64,000 nt of DNA from Jiangella muralis (GCF_001270745.1 NZ_LFXL01000027.1:62001-126000); one strand, 5' to 3'. Shown: positions 27,275-36,373, numbered from the stretch's first letter. Numbers and translations are program-made. Notes: a model not told the origin generated them from the sequence alone.

Positions 27275-27309
27275 GAAGACCCCTCGGAGTAAGGGCCCGA
27301 GGGGTCTTC
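27275..27309. terminator. 13-bp terminator-like hairpin, copy 2 of a repeated element
   Basis: GAAGACCCCTCGG pairs with CCGAGGGGTCTTC around loop AGTAAGGGC. Compared with copy 1, a G-C pair has become A-T in both arms, so pairing is conserved. Confidence 0.8.
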
Positions 27310-27344
27310 ACCTGCACCGACGTGGCAGCGTACGCGCCGATACC

Positions 27345-27382
27345 CGGCGTGACCCACAGGTTGTGGATCAGTTGTGGAAAGC
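27345..27382. other. DnaA-box-like sequences, right side of the solenoid gene
   Basis: TGTGGATCA (27362-27370) and TGTGGAAAG (27372-27380) each match the reverse complement of the DnaA box at 7 of 9 positions. They follow the second hairpin, mirroring the combination of hairpin and boxes on the left side. Confidence 0.3.
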
Positions 27383-27416
27383 CGCGCCGAACCGTGACAA
27401 ACAGCTCCGCGGGCTG

Positions 27417-28202
27417 TCAACCCGCCGCCACCGCCTGCAGGCCGAACCCGCTGGGCGCCTCCAGTGTCAGCCGGTCGCTGGTGATGGCGACCCGGACGTC
27501 GCCGTCGAGCGCGGCCAGCACGACGCCTTGGACGTACTGCGCCGCGCCCTCGCAGGCCAGCTCCGTCATCGCGAGATCGGTCACCGTGAGCGCGTCGCCG
27601 TCGATCATGACGGTGCCGCTGAGGTCGTTGCAGCCGGTGTTGCCGCTCAGGACGTCGCCGTCGATATGCAGGAACGCCGTGACGCCGACCGGCACGGACG
27701 ACGCCGTCTGGCCGTCGGAGAGGCCGTCGACGTTCCACTGCCGGCCGGTCAGCTCGACCGGCGGGTCCAGCACGTCGCGGTCGGTCAGCGACACGCCCCG
27801 GTCGTCGGCGGTGAGCACGAGAACGCCGTCGTCGCCCAGCTCCCAGGCGGGCTCGGCGGCCAGCAGCTCGCCGACCCACTCGTCGGACGCCATGACCTCG
27901 GGCTCGCAGCCCATCGCCGTCATGCCGAGGTCGGCGGCGGTGATGCGGCCGCCGGCCAGCTCGACCGGGCCGTTCGTGCTGTTGCAGCCGGCGGTGGCGA
28001 GCAGCCGGCCGTCGTCGGTGAAGGTGAGCGTCAGCGGGCCGCCGCCGGGGATGCCGACGTTCTCGGTGGAGACGAACGTGCGGCCGGCCAGCGCGGCGCC
28101 CGCGCCGGAACCACCCGCGGCGTCACCCGTGGCGGTGTCGCCGCAGGCGGCCGGCGTCAGCAGGACGCCCAGCAGGCCGAGGCCGGCCGCTGGGCGTCGC
28201 AT
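27417..28202 (-). CDS. Lipoprotein with two META (HslJ-like) domains
   Basis: The 261-residue protein starts with a signal peptide and lipobox TPAAC. Two META domains follow: about residues 38-145 with TAGCNSTNGPVEL, and about 150-255 with GNTGCNDLSGTVMIDG. Each carries the characteristic GCN-x-x-x-G turn and a second cysteine (GCEPE, ACEGA). HslJ-type META proteins are envelope proteins linked to stress or drug resistance, without a known reaction. The gene starts 1 bp after the preceding META gene, so the two form an operon. The stop codon lies beyond the second DnaA-box-like cluster. Confidence 0.9.
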   Translation of the reverse strand: MRRPAAGLGLLGVLLTPAACGDTATGDAAGGSGAGAALAGRTFVSTENVGIPGGGPLTLTFTDDGRLLATAGCNSTNGPVELAGGRITAADLGMTAMGCEPEVMASDEWVGELLAAEPAWELGDDGVLVLTADDRGVSLTDRDVLDPPVELTGRQWNVDGLSDGQTASSVPVGVTAFLHIDGDVLSGNTGCNDLSGTVMIDGDALTVTDLAMTELACEGAAQYVQGVVLAALDGDVRVAITSDRLTLEAPSGFGLQAVAAG

Positions 28203-28203
28203 G

Positions 28204-28698
28204 TCACAGATCGGTCGACGGGGCGTCGGATGCCTGCATGGTCAGCGACTCACCCTCGGCGTTGGTGATGGTCAGAGCGTCGCCGGACACCTCGACGGTG
28301 ACCTCGCCGCTGAGCACCGCCAGCATCGAGTTGTCGATCTGGCCGAGGTCGCCGGAGCAGCCGCGACGGGTGGAGATGAGCGGCTGGAAGGTGATGCTGG
28401 AGTCGCTCACCTCGGCCGACCCACTAAAGCCGTTGCAGCCCGTGGAGCCGGTGACGTCGCCGTTCTCGCCGATCTCGAAGTAGGCCTGCGGGTCGGCCGG
28501 GCCCGCGATCGTCGCGCCGGCGGCCTGCAGTTCCTCGAGCACCCACCGGCTGCCGACGATCGGCACGGCCGGTTCGGTGGAGCCGTCGGAGCCGGAGTCG
28601 CCAGGGACGGCGGTGGTGTCGTCGCCGCTGTCGTTACCGCCGCAGGCCGCCAACAGGGCGATGCCGGCGACCGCAGCGAGGGTTCCTAGTCGTCGCAT
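28204..28698 (-). CDS. Lipoprotein with a single META (HslJ-like) domain
   Basis: The 164-residue protein has lipobox LLAAC after an 18-residue signal sequence. A Gly/Asp/Ser linker follows, then one META domain with [26 protein letters not shown] and RGCSGDLG. It probably arose by duplication together with the two-domain protein encoded directly downstream. It is first in the operon. The upstream region is shared with the divergent acyl-CoA dehydrogenase gene. Confidence 0.9.
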   Translation of the reverse strand: MRRLGTLAAVAGIALLAACGGNDSGDDTTAVPGDSGSDGSTEPAVPIVGSRWVLEELQAAGATIAGPADPQAYFEIGENGDVTGSTGCNGFSGSAEVSDSSITFQPLISTRRGCSGDLGQIDNSMLAVLSGEVTVEVSGDALTITNAEGESLTMQASDAPSTDL

Positions 28699-28746
28699 GT
28701 CAGTGAGACGGACGCGGGGCCATCGCCGTTCCTGGGTTGCGCGAAG

Positions 28747-28783
28747 TTACCGACAAGTAGCACCATGGGGTTACCGGCTGGTA
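28747..28783 (+). promoter_or_regulatory. Two TetR-type operator-like repeats before the acyl-CoA dehydrogenase gene
   Basis: TTACCGACAAGTA (28747-28759) and TTACCGGCTGGTA (28771-28783) lie 24 bp apart centre to centre. The second is close to a palindrome (TACC...GGTA). TetR-family regulators of fatty-acid oxidation bind sites of this kind. No regulator gene is adjacent. Confidence 0.5.
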
Positions 28784-28806
28784 GCAAGAGGCTGACGGAG
28801 GAAGCG

Positions 28807-30666
28807 ATGAGCCACTACAGGTCCAATCTGCGCGACATCGAGTTCGCGCTGTTCGACGTGTTCGGCAGCGACGCGCAGTTGGGCAGCGGGCGCTACGAGG
28901 AGTTCGACGCCGACACGGTGCGCAGCATCCTGTCCGAGGTCGACCGCATGAGCCGCGAGGACCTCGCCGCGTCGTACGCCGACTCCGACCGCACACCGCC
29001 GGTCTTCGACCCCGCCGCCCACACCGTCACCGTCCCCGACGCGTTTCGGAAGAGCTTCGACACCCTGATGGACTCCGAGCTGTGGCGCTTCGCGCTGCCC
29101 GAGGGCCTGGGCGGCACGCCGCTGCCGCCCTCGGTGTTCTGGGGCGCCGCCGAGCTGATCCTCGGCTCCAACGCCGCCGCCTGGATGTACGCGTCCGGCC
29201 CGTCGTTCGCGAGCGTCATCTGGCGCAACGGCACCGAGGCGCAGAAGCGCATCGCCGAGATCATGATCGACCGCCGCTGGGCCGCCACCATGGTGCTCAC
29301 CGAGCCAGACGCCGGGTCCGACGTCGGCGCCGGCACCACCAAGGCGCTGCCGCAGCCGGACGGCAGCTGGCACATCGAGGGCGTGAAGCGGTTCATCACG
29401 TCCGGCGAGCACGACATGAGCGAGAACATCGTCCACCTCGTGCTGGCCCGGCCGGTCGGCGTCGAGGGCGCCGGCGGCCCCGGCACCAAGGGGCTGTCGC
29501 TGTTCGTCGTCCCGAAGATCCGGTTCGACCCCGAGACCGGCGAGCTGGGCGAGCGCAACGGCGTCTACGCCACCAACGTCGAGAAGAAGATGGGCCTCAA
29601 GGTCTCGACCACCTGCGAGCTGACGTTCGGCGACGGCGAACCGGCGACCGGCTGGCTGCTCGGCGACGTCCACGACGGCATCGCGCAGATGTTCCAGGTC
29701 ATCGAGTACGCCCGCATGATGGTCGGCACGAAGGCCATCGCCACCCTCTCGTCCGGCTACCTCAACGCGCTCGACTACGCCAAGGAGCGGGTCCAGGGCG
29801 CCGACCTCACCCGGGCCACCGACAAGGCGGCGCCGCGCGTCACCATCACCCACCACCCCGACGTCCGCCGCTCGCTGATGACGCAGAAGGCGTACGCCGA
29901 GGGCATGCGGGCGCTGGTGCTCTACACCGCCACCATGCAGGACGCCGTCGCGGCCGCGGCGGCACGGGGCGAGACCGACGCGAACGCCGAGCGGATCAAC
30001 GACCTGCTGCTGCCGATCGTCAAGGGGTACGGGTCGGAGCGGTCGTGGGTGCTGCTGGGCTCGGAGTCGCTGCAGACCTTCGGCGGCTCGGGCTTCCTGC
30101 AGGACTACCCGCTGGAGCAGTACGTCCGCGACGCCAAGATCGACACCCTGTACGAGGGCACCACAGCCATCCAGGGCCAGGACTTCTTCTTCCGCAAGAT
30201 CGTCCGCGACAACGGGCAGGCCCTCGGCTGGCTGTCGCAGCAGATCCAGCAGACCGTCGACGACGAGCTGGGCGGCGGGCGGCTGAAGGTCGAGCGGGAG
30301 CTGCTGGCCAAGGCACTGGCCGACGTCCAGGGCATCCTCGGCACCATGGTCGGCTTCCTGATGTCCGCCGACGAGCGCACCGAGGGCGGCGACGTCCGCA
30401 ACGTCTACAAGGTCGGCCAGAACACCACCCGGCTGCTGCTGGCCGCCGGCGACCTCGTCGTGGCCTGGCTGCTGCTGCGTCAGGCCGCCGTGGCGCTCAC
30501 CAGGCTCGACGGCGACGTCTCGGCCAAGGACCAGGCGTTCTACGACGGCAAGGTGGCGGCCGCGCAGTTCTTCGCCCGGCAGGTGCTGCCGCGGCTGGCG
30601 GCCGAGCGGGCCGTCGCCGAGGCCACCGACAACGCGCTGATGGACCTCGACGAGGCCGCCTTCTGA
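28807..30666 (+). CDS. Acyl-CoA dehydrogenase, FadE5-like long form
   Basis: The protein has about 619 residues, much longer than short-chain enzymes, as in the mycobacterial FadE5 group that oxidises a broad range of acyl-CoAs. It starts [20 protein letters not shown], a typical FadE5 beginning. FAD-binding segments [17 protein letters not shown] and [10 protein letters not shown] are clear. The catalytic base is Glu450 in [14 protein letters not shown]. The C-terminal extension is helical and ends LMDLDEAAF. The start ATG 28807 follows a GACGGAGGAAGC ribosome site. The electrons go to an electron-transfer flavoprotein not encoded here. Confidence 0.95.
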   Translation: MSHYRSNLRDIEFALFDVFGSDAQLGSGRYEEFDADTVRSILSEVDRMSREDLAASYADSDRTPPVFDPAAHTVTVPDAFRKSFDTLMDSELWRFALPEGLGGTPLPPSVFWGAAELILGSNAAAWMYASGPSFASVIWRNGTEAQKRIAEIMIDRRWAATMVLTEPDAGSDVGAGTTKALPQPDGSWHIEGVKRFITSGEHDMSENIVHLVLARPVGVEGAGGPGTKGLSLFVVPKIRFDPETGELGERNGVYATNVEKKMGLKVSTTCELTFGDGEPATGWLLGDVHDGIAQMFQVIEYARMMVGTKAIATLSSGYLNALDYAKERVQGADLTRATDKAAPRVTITHHPDVRRSLMTQKAYAEGMRALVLYTATMQDAVAAAAARGETDANAERINDLLLPIVKGYGSERSWVLLGSESLQTFGGSGFLQDYPLEQYVRDAKIDTLYEGTTAIQGQDFFFRKIVRDNGQALGWLSQQIQQTVDDELGGGRLKVERELLAKALADVQGILGTMVGFLMSADERTEGGDVRNVYKVGQNTTRLLLAAGDLVVAWLLLRQAAVALTRLDGDVSAKDQAFYDGKVAAAQFFARQVLPRLAAERAVAEATDNALMDLDEAAF

Positions 30667-30702
30667 CCCGTCGCCCGCGCGGCTGACCGCCGCCCCGCAC
30701 GT

Positions 30703-30739
30703 CGGCCCTCGGACCGCACCACCCACGGTCCGGGGGCCG
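30703..30739 (+). terminator. Terminator hairpin after the acyl-CoA dehydrogenase gene
   Basis: CGGCCCTCGGACCG pairs with CGGTCCGGGGGCCG (14 bp, one T-G wobble) around a 9-nt loop. No T tract follows. Confidence 0.75.
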
Positions 30740-30759
30740 TCGCCATGCCGGGCGCACCT

Positions 30760-30813
30760 TGGCAAGTAGATTTGCCATTATCTCTTGACTGGCAAACCTT
30801 CTTGCCGAATGCT
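30760..30813 (+). promoter_or_regulatory. Promoter with two TGGCAA-N6-TTGCC operators
   Basis: TGGCAA-N6-TTGCCA lies at 30760-30777 and TGGCAA-N6-TTGCCG at 30790-30807, spaced 30 bp (three helical turns). A TTGACT -35 box (30785-30790) and AATGCT -10 box (30808-30813) have a 17-bp spacer that the second operator fills completely. That implies repression. The -10 box ends 6 bp before the ATG. Confidence 0.75.
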
Positions 30814-30819
30814 GTCCCC

Positions 30820-31653
30820 ATGACGCTTCAGGAGCGCCTCGCCGAGCACGCCGGCCGCCTGACCCAGGCCGACCGGCAGCTGCTCGAGGTCGTCCTGTCG
30901 CATCCGACGGAGGCCGCGTTCCTGCCGGCCGGCGAGGTCGCCGCGCGGGCGGGTGTCCATCAGGCCACCGCCACCAAGCTGGCCCAGAAGCTGGGCTATC
31001 CCGGTTACCCGGCGCTGCGTGAGGCGCTCCAGCACGACCTGCTGGGCGGCGCCACGCCGGCCGAACGGGTCCGCCGCCGCCTCGAGCACGCCGGCACCGG
31101 CGGGCCGCTGGAGTCGTTGATCGCCGACGAGATCGCGGCGCTGCACGACCTGCCCCGGCACGTGGCGCAGGACGCCGTCGACGCCGCCGCCAGGCTGATC
31201 CTGCGGGCCGGTCACGTCTACATCTACGGCCGTGGCAACGCCACGGTCCTGGTCGAGCTCCTGCACCGCCGGCTGCGCCGGTACGGCCTGCGCTCGACAC
31301 CGCTGCCGACCTCCGGCCGGGACCTCGCCGAACACCTGGTCGGCCTGCGCGAGGGCGACGTGGTCGTGGCCTTCGCCTTCCTGAACCCACCTCGCCACCT
31401 GTCCGCCGTGCTGGGTCGCGCGCGTTCGGCCGGATCAGGCTCGCTGCTGATCACCGACACCCTCACGACGCTCGATGAGCGCCCGGACCACGTCCTCGCC
31501 GCGCCGCGCGGCTCCGGGCGCGAGTTCCAGTCGCTCACCGTGCCCATGGCGGTCACCAACGCACTGATCCTCACCCTCGCCCGGCTGGAACCCGACCGCA
31601 CGCTCCAGGCCCTGGAAGACCTCCGGTCTCTGCTGGACCGCCTGGACGGGTGA
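30820..31653 (+). CDS. MurR/RpiR family transcriptional regulator
   Basis: This 277-residue protein has an N-terminal RpiR helix-turn-helix (residues about 1-75, AGEVAARAGVHQATATKLAQKLG) and a C-terminal SIS sugar-phosphate-binding domain (VYIYGRGNATVLVELLHRRL, LREGDVVVAFAFLNP, SLLITDTLTTLDE). RpiR proteins sense phosphorylated sugars. It is first in an operon with an ABC importer and a histidine phosphatase. Two operators in its own promoter suggest autorepression. ATG 30820 has no ribosome site, and the -10 box is 6 bp away. Confidence 0.93.
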   Translation: MTLQERLAEHAGRLTQADRQLLEVVLSHPTEAAFLPAGEVAARAGVHQATATKLAQKLGYPGYPALREALQHDLLGGATPAERVRRRLEHAGTGGPLESLIADEIAALHDLPRHVAQDAVDAAARLILRAGHVYIYGRGNATVLVELLHRRLRRYGLRSTPLPTSGRDLAEHLVGLREGDVVVAFAFLNPPRHLSAVLGRARSAGSGSLLITDTLTTLDERPDHVLAAPRGSGREFQSLTVPMAVTNALILTLARLEPDRTLQALEDLRSLLDRLDG

Positions 31654-31681
31654 CCACCGGCACGTCCCATCAGGAGCAACG

Positions 31682-32848
31682 ATGCCCCGCACCCGCATGG
31701 CCCTGATCGTCGCCACCCCACTCGCCCTGGCCCTCACCGCCTGCGGAGGCGGCACCCCCGACTCCGCCGAACCCGCCGCGCCGGCCACCGCCGACGCCCT
31801 CGACGACGCCTCGGCCGACGAGCTGTACGAGCAGGCCCAGGAGGAGGGCAGCGTCGTCGTCTACTCCTTCACGTCGCGGATCGCCGAGGTCGAGACCGCG
31901 TTCGAGGCCGCCTATCCCGGTGTCGACCTGATCGGCAACGACATCTCCGCGACCGAGCAGATCGCCCGCATCAAGGCCGAGGCCCAGGCCGGGACGCCCG
32001 GCGCCGACGTCGCCTACCTGTCCGACGCGCCCGTCGTCCTGACCGAGCTGGTCGAGGCGGGGCTGCTGCACGGCTACGTCCCGCCGCGCCTGGACGACAC
32101 CGTCCCCGACCGGTACCGCGAGCCGCTGCTGGCCCAGCGGCTGTCCACCAAGGTGCTTATGTACAACGAGGACGCCCATCCGGACGGACCGCCGGTCGGC
32201 AACCTCTGGGAGCTCACCCAGCCGGAGTGGACCGGCCGCGTCGTCATGGTCGACCCCGCGGTGCGCGGCGACTACCTCGACCTCGCGACCGAGCTGACGC
32301 TCCGGTCGGACGACATGGCCGCCGCCTACCAGGAGCTCACCGGCACCGAGCTGGAGCTCGACGACGGCGTGCCCGACGCCGGCAGCCAGTGGCTCAAGGA
32401 CCTCTACGAGAACGACGTGGTCCTGGTCGACGACACCGACAACGTCAACGCCGCGGTCGGCCAGATCGGCCAGGACGCCCCGCCGGTCGGCTTCACCTCG
32501 TACTCCGACCGGCGCGACAACGCGGACGAGGGGTGGGCGCTGCAGGTGGCGACGGACGTCGCACCGGCCAACGGCATCGCCTTCCCGGCGCTGCTCGGCA
32601 TCGTCGACGGCGCCGAGCACCCGGCCGCGGCCCGGCTGCTGATCGACTTCCTGATGGGCGACGACACCGAGACCGGCGGCGCCGGCTTCGAGCCGTTCTA
32701 CGTCGCCGGCGACTATCCCGTCCGCACCGACGTCGTCCCGCCCGCCGACGCGGTCGCGCTGGACGACCTCGGCGCCTGGATCATCGACCCGGCGGCCGTG
32801 GCCGAACGCCGCGCCGAGGTCGCCGACTTCCTGCTCACGCTCGGCTGA
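31682..32848 (+). CDS. ABC transporter substrate-binding lipoprotein (FbpA/AfuA-like)
   Basis: The protein has 388 residues with lipobox LTAC. The mature part is a class II periplasmic-type binding protein with GSVVVYSFTSRIAEVETAFEAAYPGV at the start, then IARIKAEAQAGTPGADVAYLSD, KVLMYNED and LWELTQPEWTGRVVMVDP. This pattern is shared by ferric-iron, 2-aminoethylphosphonate and some organophosphate transporters, so the ligand is not clear. The RpiR regulator and phosphatase in the same operon favour a phosphorylated compound over iron. It follows the regulator by 28 bp, with CAGGAGC as ribosome site. Confidence 0.85.
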   Translation: MPRTRMALIVATPLALALTACGGGTPDSAEPAAPATADALDDASADELYEQAQEEGSVVVYSFTSRIAEVETAFEAAYPGVDLIGNDISATEQIARIKAEAQAGTPGADVAYLSDAPVVLTELVEAGLLHGYVPPRLDDTVPDRYREPLLAQRLSTKVLMYNEDAHPDGPPVGNLWELTQPEWTGRVVMVDPAVRGDYLDLATELTLRSDDMAAAYQELTGTELELDDGVPDAGSQWLKDLYENDVVLVDDTDNVNAAVGQIGQDAPPVGFTSYSDRRDNADEGWALQVATDVAPANGIAFPALLGIVDGAEHPAAARLLIDFLMGDDTETGGAGFEPFYVAGDYPVRTDVVPPADAVALDDLGAWIIDPAAVAERRAEVADFLLTLG

Positions 32849-32850
32849 CC

Positions 32851-34656
32851 GTGGCGGTCACATCGCGGCCGCCCGCCCCGCCCGGGCCGCCGCGCCCGAG
32901 CGGGCGAGGCGGAGCGGGCGGGCGGGTCGGTCGCGGGCTGACCCTGCTGCGGTCGCCGATCGTGCTGCTCGGCGCGGTCACGGCGCTCGTCCTCGCCGTG
33001 CTGGTGGTGGCGCCGCTGGCCGGTCTCGTGGCCACCACGCTGCGCCCCGACGGGCTGACGGCCTGGGGCGACGTCGTGGCCAGCCCGCTGTCGCGCAACC
33101 TGTTCTACGAGCCCCTGACGAACTCGCTGGTCATCGGGTTCGCCACCGCCGCCGGTTCGATGCTCCTGGGTGGTGGCCTGGCCTGGCTGGTCGTCATGAC
33201 CGACGTCCGGTTCAAGAAGACCATCGGCCTGCTGGCGGCGATCCCGTTCGCCCTGCCCAGCTTCGCGCTGGCGCTGGCGTGGGAGACGGTCTTCCGCAAC
33301 GACCGGATCGGCGGGCGGGTCGGCCTCCTGCACGGGATGGGCCTCGACATCCCGGACTGGCTCGCCTGGGGGGCGCTGCCGATCAGCGCCACCCTCATCG
33401 CCCACTACTACTCGCTCACCTTCGTCCTGGTGGCCGCCGCGCTGGCCGGGGTCAAGGGTGACCTGCTGGAGGCCGGCGAGGTGGCCGGCGCCAGCCGCGC
33501 CCGCGTCGCGGTGTCGATCGCGCTGCCGGTGGTGATGCCGGCGCTGGTGTCGTCCGCGCTGCTGGCCTTCGCCGAAGGCGTCAGCAACTTCGCCAGCCCG
33601 GCCCTGCTCGGGCTGCCGGTGCGCTACCAGACGCTGTCGACGCGCCTGTACGGCTCCATCTCGACCGGGCAGGTCGAGCGCGGCTACGTGCTGAGCCTGC
33701 TGCTGATCGCCGTGGCGGCGATCGTGCTGTTCCTGAGCACGCGGCTGGTGGGCGGGCGACGCTCGTACGCCACCATCACCGGCAAGGGCGGACGGCGCCG
33801 CACGCTGGAGCTGGGCCGGTACCGCCCGGCGGCGACCGGCGTCGCGCTGACCGCCGTGGCACTGACGACCGTGCTGCCGGCCGCCGTGCTGCTGCTGTCC
33901 AGTTTCGCCCGGCGCACCAACTCCTTCACCGACGGGTTCACGCTGCACTTCTGGACCGGCGCGTCCGATCCGGCGTTCGCCCAGGGACAGCGCGGCGTAC
34001 TGCGCAACCCGCAGGTGATCGAGGCCGCCGCCACCACCGTCCTGCTCGGGCTGGCGGTCGCCGCGGCCGCGACCGTGCTGGGCCTGGCCGTCGGCTACGT
34101 CGTCACGCGGTTGCGCGGCGCGCCACTGGTCACCCAGGCGCTGACACTGCTGTCGTTCCTGCCCTTCCTCATCCCGGGCATCGCGCTGGGTGCCGCGTTC
34201 ATCGCCCAGTTCGGCCGCCCGATCGGGCCGCTGCCGGCGCTCTACGGCACGTTCGCCATCCTGGTCATCGCGGGCGCGGCCTACACGCTGCCGTTCGCGG
34301 CGCAGTCCGGCCGCACGTCGGTCGGGCAGATCTCCGGCGAGCTGGAGGAGTCCGCCGTCATGGCCGGCGCGGGCATGACCCGCCGGCTCGGCCGCATCGT
34401 GGTCCCGCTGGCGGCCCGCGGCCTGCTGGCCGGCGGCGTCCTCGTCTTCGTCAAGATGGTCCGCGACCTCTCGCTGGTCGTCCTGCTGGTGACCCCCGCG
34501 ACGCCGCTGCTGTCGGTCGTCACGTACCGCTACGCCTCCGAGGGCTTCGCCCAGTTCGCCAACGCCATCACCGTCATCATCGCCGCCATCTCGGTCGGCG
34601 CGACCGTGCTCGCCCGCCGCCTGCAAGGGGCGGCCCAACCCTGGGTGGAACGATGA
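32851..34656 (+). CDS. Two-domain ABC transporter permease (FbpB/ThiP-like)
   Basis: The protein has about 601 residues and two fused permease halves, each with a cytoplasmic EAA loop (LEAGEVAGASRARVAVSIALPVVMP and LEESAVMAGAGMTRRLGRIVVPLAAR). About twelve membrane helices are visible. A Pro/Gly/Arg-rich cytoplasmic N-terminus of about 30 residues precedes the first helix. GTG 32851 is 2 bp after the binding-protein stop codon. The last four bases overlap the ATPase gene (ATGA). Full-length fused permeases of this kind accompany FbpA-type binding proteins. Confidence 0.92.
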   Translation: MAVTSRPPAPPGPPRPSGRGGAGGRVGRGLTLLRSPIVLLGAVTALVLAVLVVAPLAGLVATTLRPDGLTAWGDVVASPLSRNLFYEPLTNSLVIGFATAAGSMLLGGGLAWLVVMTDVRFKKTIGLLAAIPFALPSFALALAWETVFRNDRIGGRVGLLHGMGLDIPDWLAWGALPISATLIAHYYSLTFVLVAAALAGVKGDLLEAGEVAGASRARVAVSIALPVVMPALVSSALLAFAEGVSNFASPALLGLPVRYQTLSTRLYGSISTGQVERGYVLSLLLIAVAAIVLFLSTRLVGGRRSYATITGKGGRRRTLELGRYRPAATGVALTAVALTTVLPAAVLLLSSFARRTNSFTDGFTLHFWTGASDPAFAQGQRGVLRNPQVIEAAATTVLLGLAVAAAATVLGLAVGYVVTRLRGAPLVTQALTLLSFLPFLIPGIALGAAFIAQFGRPIGPLPALYGTFAILVIAGAAYTLPFAAQSGRTSVGQISGELEESAVMAGAGMTRRLGRIVVPLAARGLLAGGVLVFVKMVRDLSLVVLLVTPATPLLSVVTYRYASEGFAQFANAITVIIAAISVGATVLARRLQGAAQPWVER

Positions 34657-35777
34657 ACCACGCGCTGCGCTCCGACTCGCCACCGGACACCGAGGCCGGC
34701 CCGGCCACCGGCCCGGCGATCGAACTCATCGGCCTGCGCCGCGACTACGGCGACACCGCCGCCGTCGACGGCATCGACCTGTCCGTGCCGGTCGGCTCGT
34801 TCCTCGTACTGCTCGGCCCGTCCGGCTGCGGCAAGACCACGACGCTGCGGATGCTCGCCGGCCTGGAGAGCCCCACCGGCGGCGAGATCAGGCTCGGCGG
34901 CCGCACCGTCGCCAGCGGGCAGCGCGGCGTCACCGTCCCGCCGGGCCGGCGCGGCGCCGGCCTGGTGTTCCAGAGCTACGCGCTGTGGCCGCACATGACC
35001 GTCCGCCGCAACGTCGAATGGCCGCTGAAGATCGCCAAGCTGGACAAGACGAGGCGGACCGCGCGAGCCACCGACGTCCTGCGCCTGCTCGACATCGCCG
35101 AGCTGGCCGGACGCTATCCCGGCGAGATCTCCGGCGGCCAGCAGCAACGGGTCGCCATCGCCCGCATGCTGGCGCCGGAGCCGGCCATCCTGCTGTTCGA
35201 CGAGCCGCTGTCCAACCTGGACGCCAAGCTGCGGGTCGAGACCCGGGCCGAGCTGCTGCGCATCCACCGGGCCACCGGCGCCACCAGCGTCTACGTCACC
35301 CACGACCAGGTCGAGGCGATGACGATGGCCACCCACGTGGCGCTGATGCGGCACGGCCGGATCGAGCAGTTCGGGTCGCCGGCCGACCTGCTGCGCCGGC
35401 CGGCCAGCGCGTTCGTCGCGGCGTTCGTCGGCACCCCGCCGGCCAACGTCCTGGCCGCGGTCGTCACCCGTGGCCGTTTCCACCGCGACGGCGTCGACCT
35501 CGGGCCGAGCCCGCTGCCGGACGGGACGGACGTGCGGCTGATGTACCGGGCCGAGTCGCTCACGCTGGACCCGGCCGGCGCCCTGGAGATCGAGGTCATC
35601 GAGTCCAGCCCGCTGGCCGGGCGCTGGCTGCTGTCCGGCACCAGCGGCGACGACCGCGTCACCGTCGTCGAGGACGACGAGCCGGAGCCGGTCCTCGGCA
35701 GCCCGGCGCGGGTGCGCGTGCCGGACCGCCCGGACGCGGTCTTCGACGCCGACGGTGCGCGGATGGACGCCGCATGA
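34653..35777 (+). CDS. ABC transporter ATP-binding protein (FbpC/PotA-like)
   Basis: The protein has 374 residues. Walker A is GPSGCGKTTTLR, the Q loop VFQSYALWPH, the signature ISGGQQQRVAIAR, Walker B ILLFDEPLSNLD and the switch histidine VTHDQ. A C-terminal TOBE-type domain begins after about residue 255 (DGTDVRLMYRAESL). The gene overlaps the permease gene and the phosphatase gene by 4 bp each (ATGA), so the products are made together. Confidence 0.95.
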   Translation: MNHALRSDSPPDTEAGPATGPAIELIGLRRDYGDTAAVDGIDLSVPVGSFLVLLGPSGCGKTTTLRMLAGLESPTGGEIRLGGRTVASGQRGVTVPPGRRGAGLVFQSYALWPHMTVRRNVEWPLKIAKLDKTRRTARATDVLRLLDIAELAGRYPGEISGGQQQRVAIARMLAPEPAILLFDEPLSNLDAKLRVETRAELLRIHRATGATSVYVTHDQVEAMTMATHVALMRHGRIEQFGSPADLLRRPASAFVAAFVGTPPANVLAAVVTRGRFHRDGVDLGPSPLPDGTDVRLMYRAESLTLDPAGALEIEVIESSPLAGRWLLSGTSGDDRVTVVEDDEPEPVLGSPARVRVPDRPDAVFDADGARMDAA

Positions 35778-36373
35778 CGCTGCTGCTGCTGGTCCGCCAC
35801 GGCGAGACCGACTGGAACGCCGAGCGCCGGCTGCAGGGCCGCGAGGACCGTCCGCTGTCGGCGCGCGGACGCGGCCAGGCCAGGGCGCTCGCGCCGTACG
35901 TGGCGCGCTACCGGCCCGACCACGTCACGTGCTCGCCGCTGCTGCGCACCCGGCAGACGGCGCACCTGCTCGGCGTCACCGTCAGCGGCCTGGATCCGCG
36001 CTGGCAGGAGGCCGACCTCGGCAGCTGGACCGGGCGGACCCGCGAGGAGCTGGTCGCCACCGGCGACGGCGGCTACGCCGCGTGGCGCGCCGGGTCCTAC
36101 CAGCCGCCCGGGGCGGAGCCGCTGACGGCGCTGCGGCTGCGGGTGGCCGCGGCGATCGACGACCTCGCCATCGGCGGCGGGGTGCACCTCGTCGTGACGC
36201 ATGGCGGTCCGATCCGGGCCGCCTGCCACCTGCTGGTGGCGCTCGAGCCGGCCGCGCTGGTGCCGGTGCCGCCGGGCAGCCTGACCGTCTTCGACCTCGG
36301 CGGCCCGCGGCCGCGGCTGCGCGCCTTCAACGTCGCACCCGGCCCGGAGGAGGTCGGCGACAGCACCGACTGA
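35774..36373 (+). CDS. Histidine phosphatase family protein
   Basis: The 199-residue protein belongs to the phosphoglycerate-mutase-like branch. It has the catalytic [17 protein letters not shown] (His in RHG), a second arginine in [11 protein letters not shown], the acid in [13 protein letters not shown] and the second catalytic histidine in [11 protein letters not shown]. It is last in the importer operon, overlapping the ATPase gene by 4 bp. A role in dephosphorylating the imported compound is a context-based guess. General phosphatase activity is well supported. Confidence 0.92.
   Translation: MTLLLLVRHGETDWNAERRLQGREDRPLSARGRGQARALAPYVARYRPDHVTCSPLLRTRQTAHLLGVTVSGLDPRWQEADLGSWTGRTREELVATGDGGYAAWRAGSYQPPGAEPLTALRLRVAAAIDDLAIGGGVHLVVTHGGPIRAACHLLVALEPAALVPVPPGSLTVFDLGGPRPRLRAFNVAPGPEEVGDSTD

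Noticed and set aside
23968-28689. Open frame of about 1570 codons antisense to the solenoid and META genes
   Set aside because: It is a by-product of high GC codon bias on the opposite strand. It crosses three genes, is low-complexity (Ala/Val/Asp/Gln/His-rich) and matches no family.
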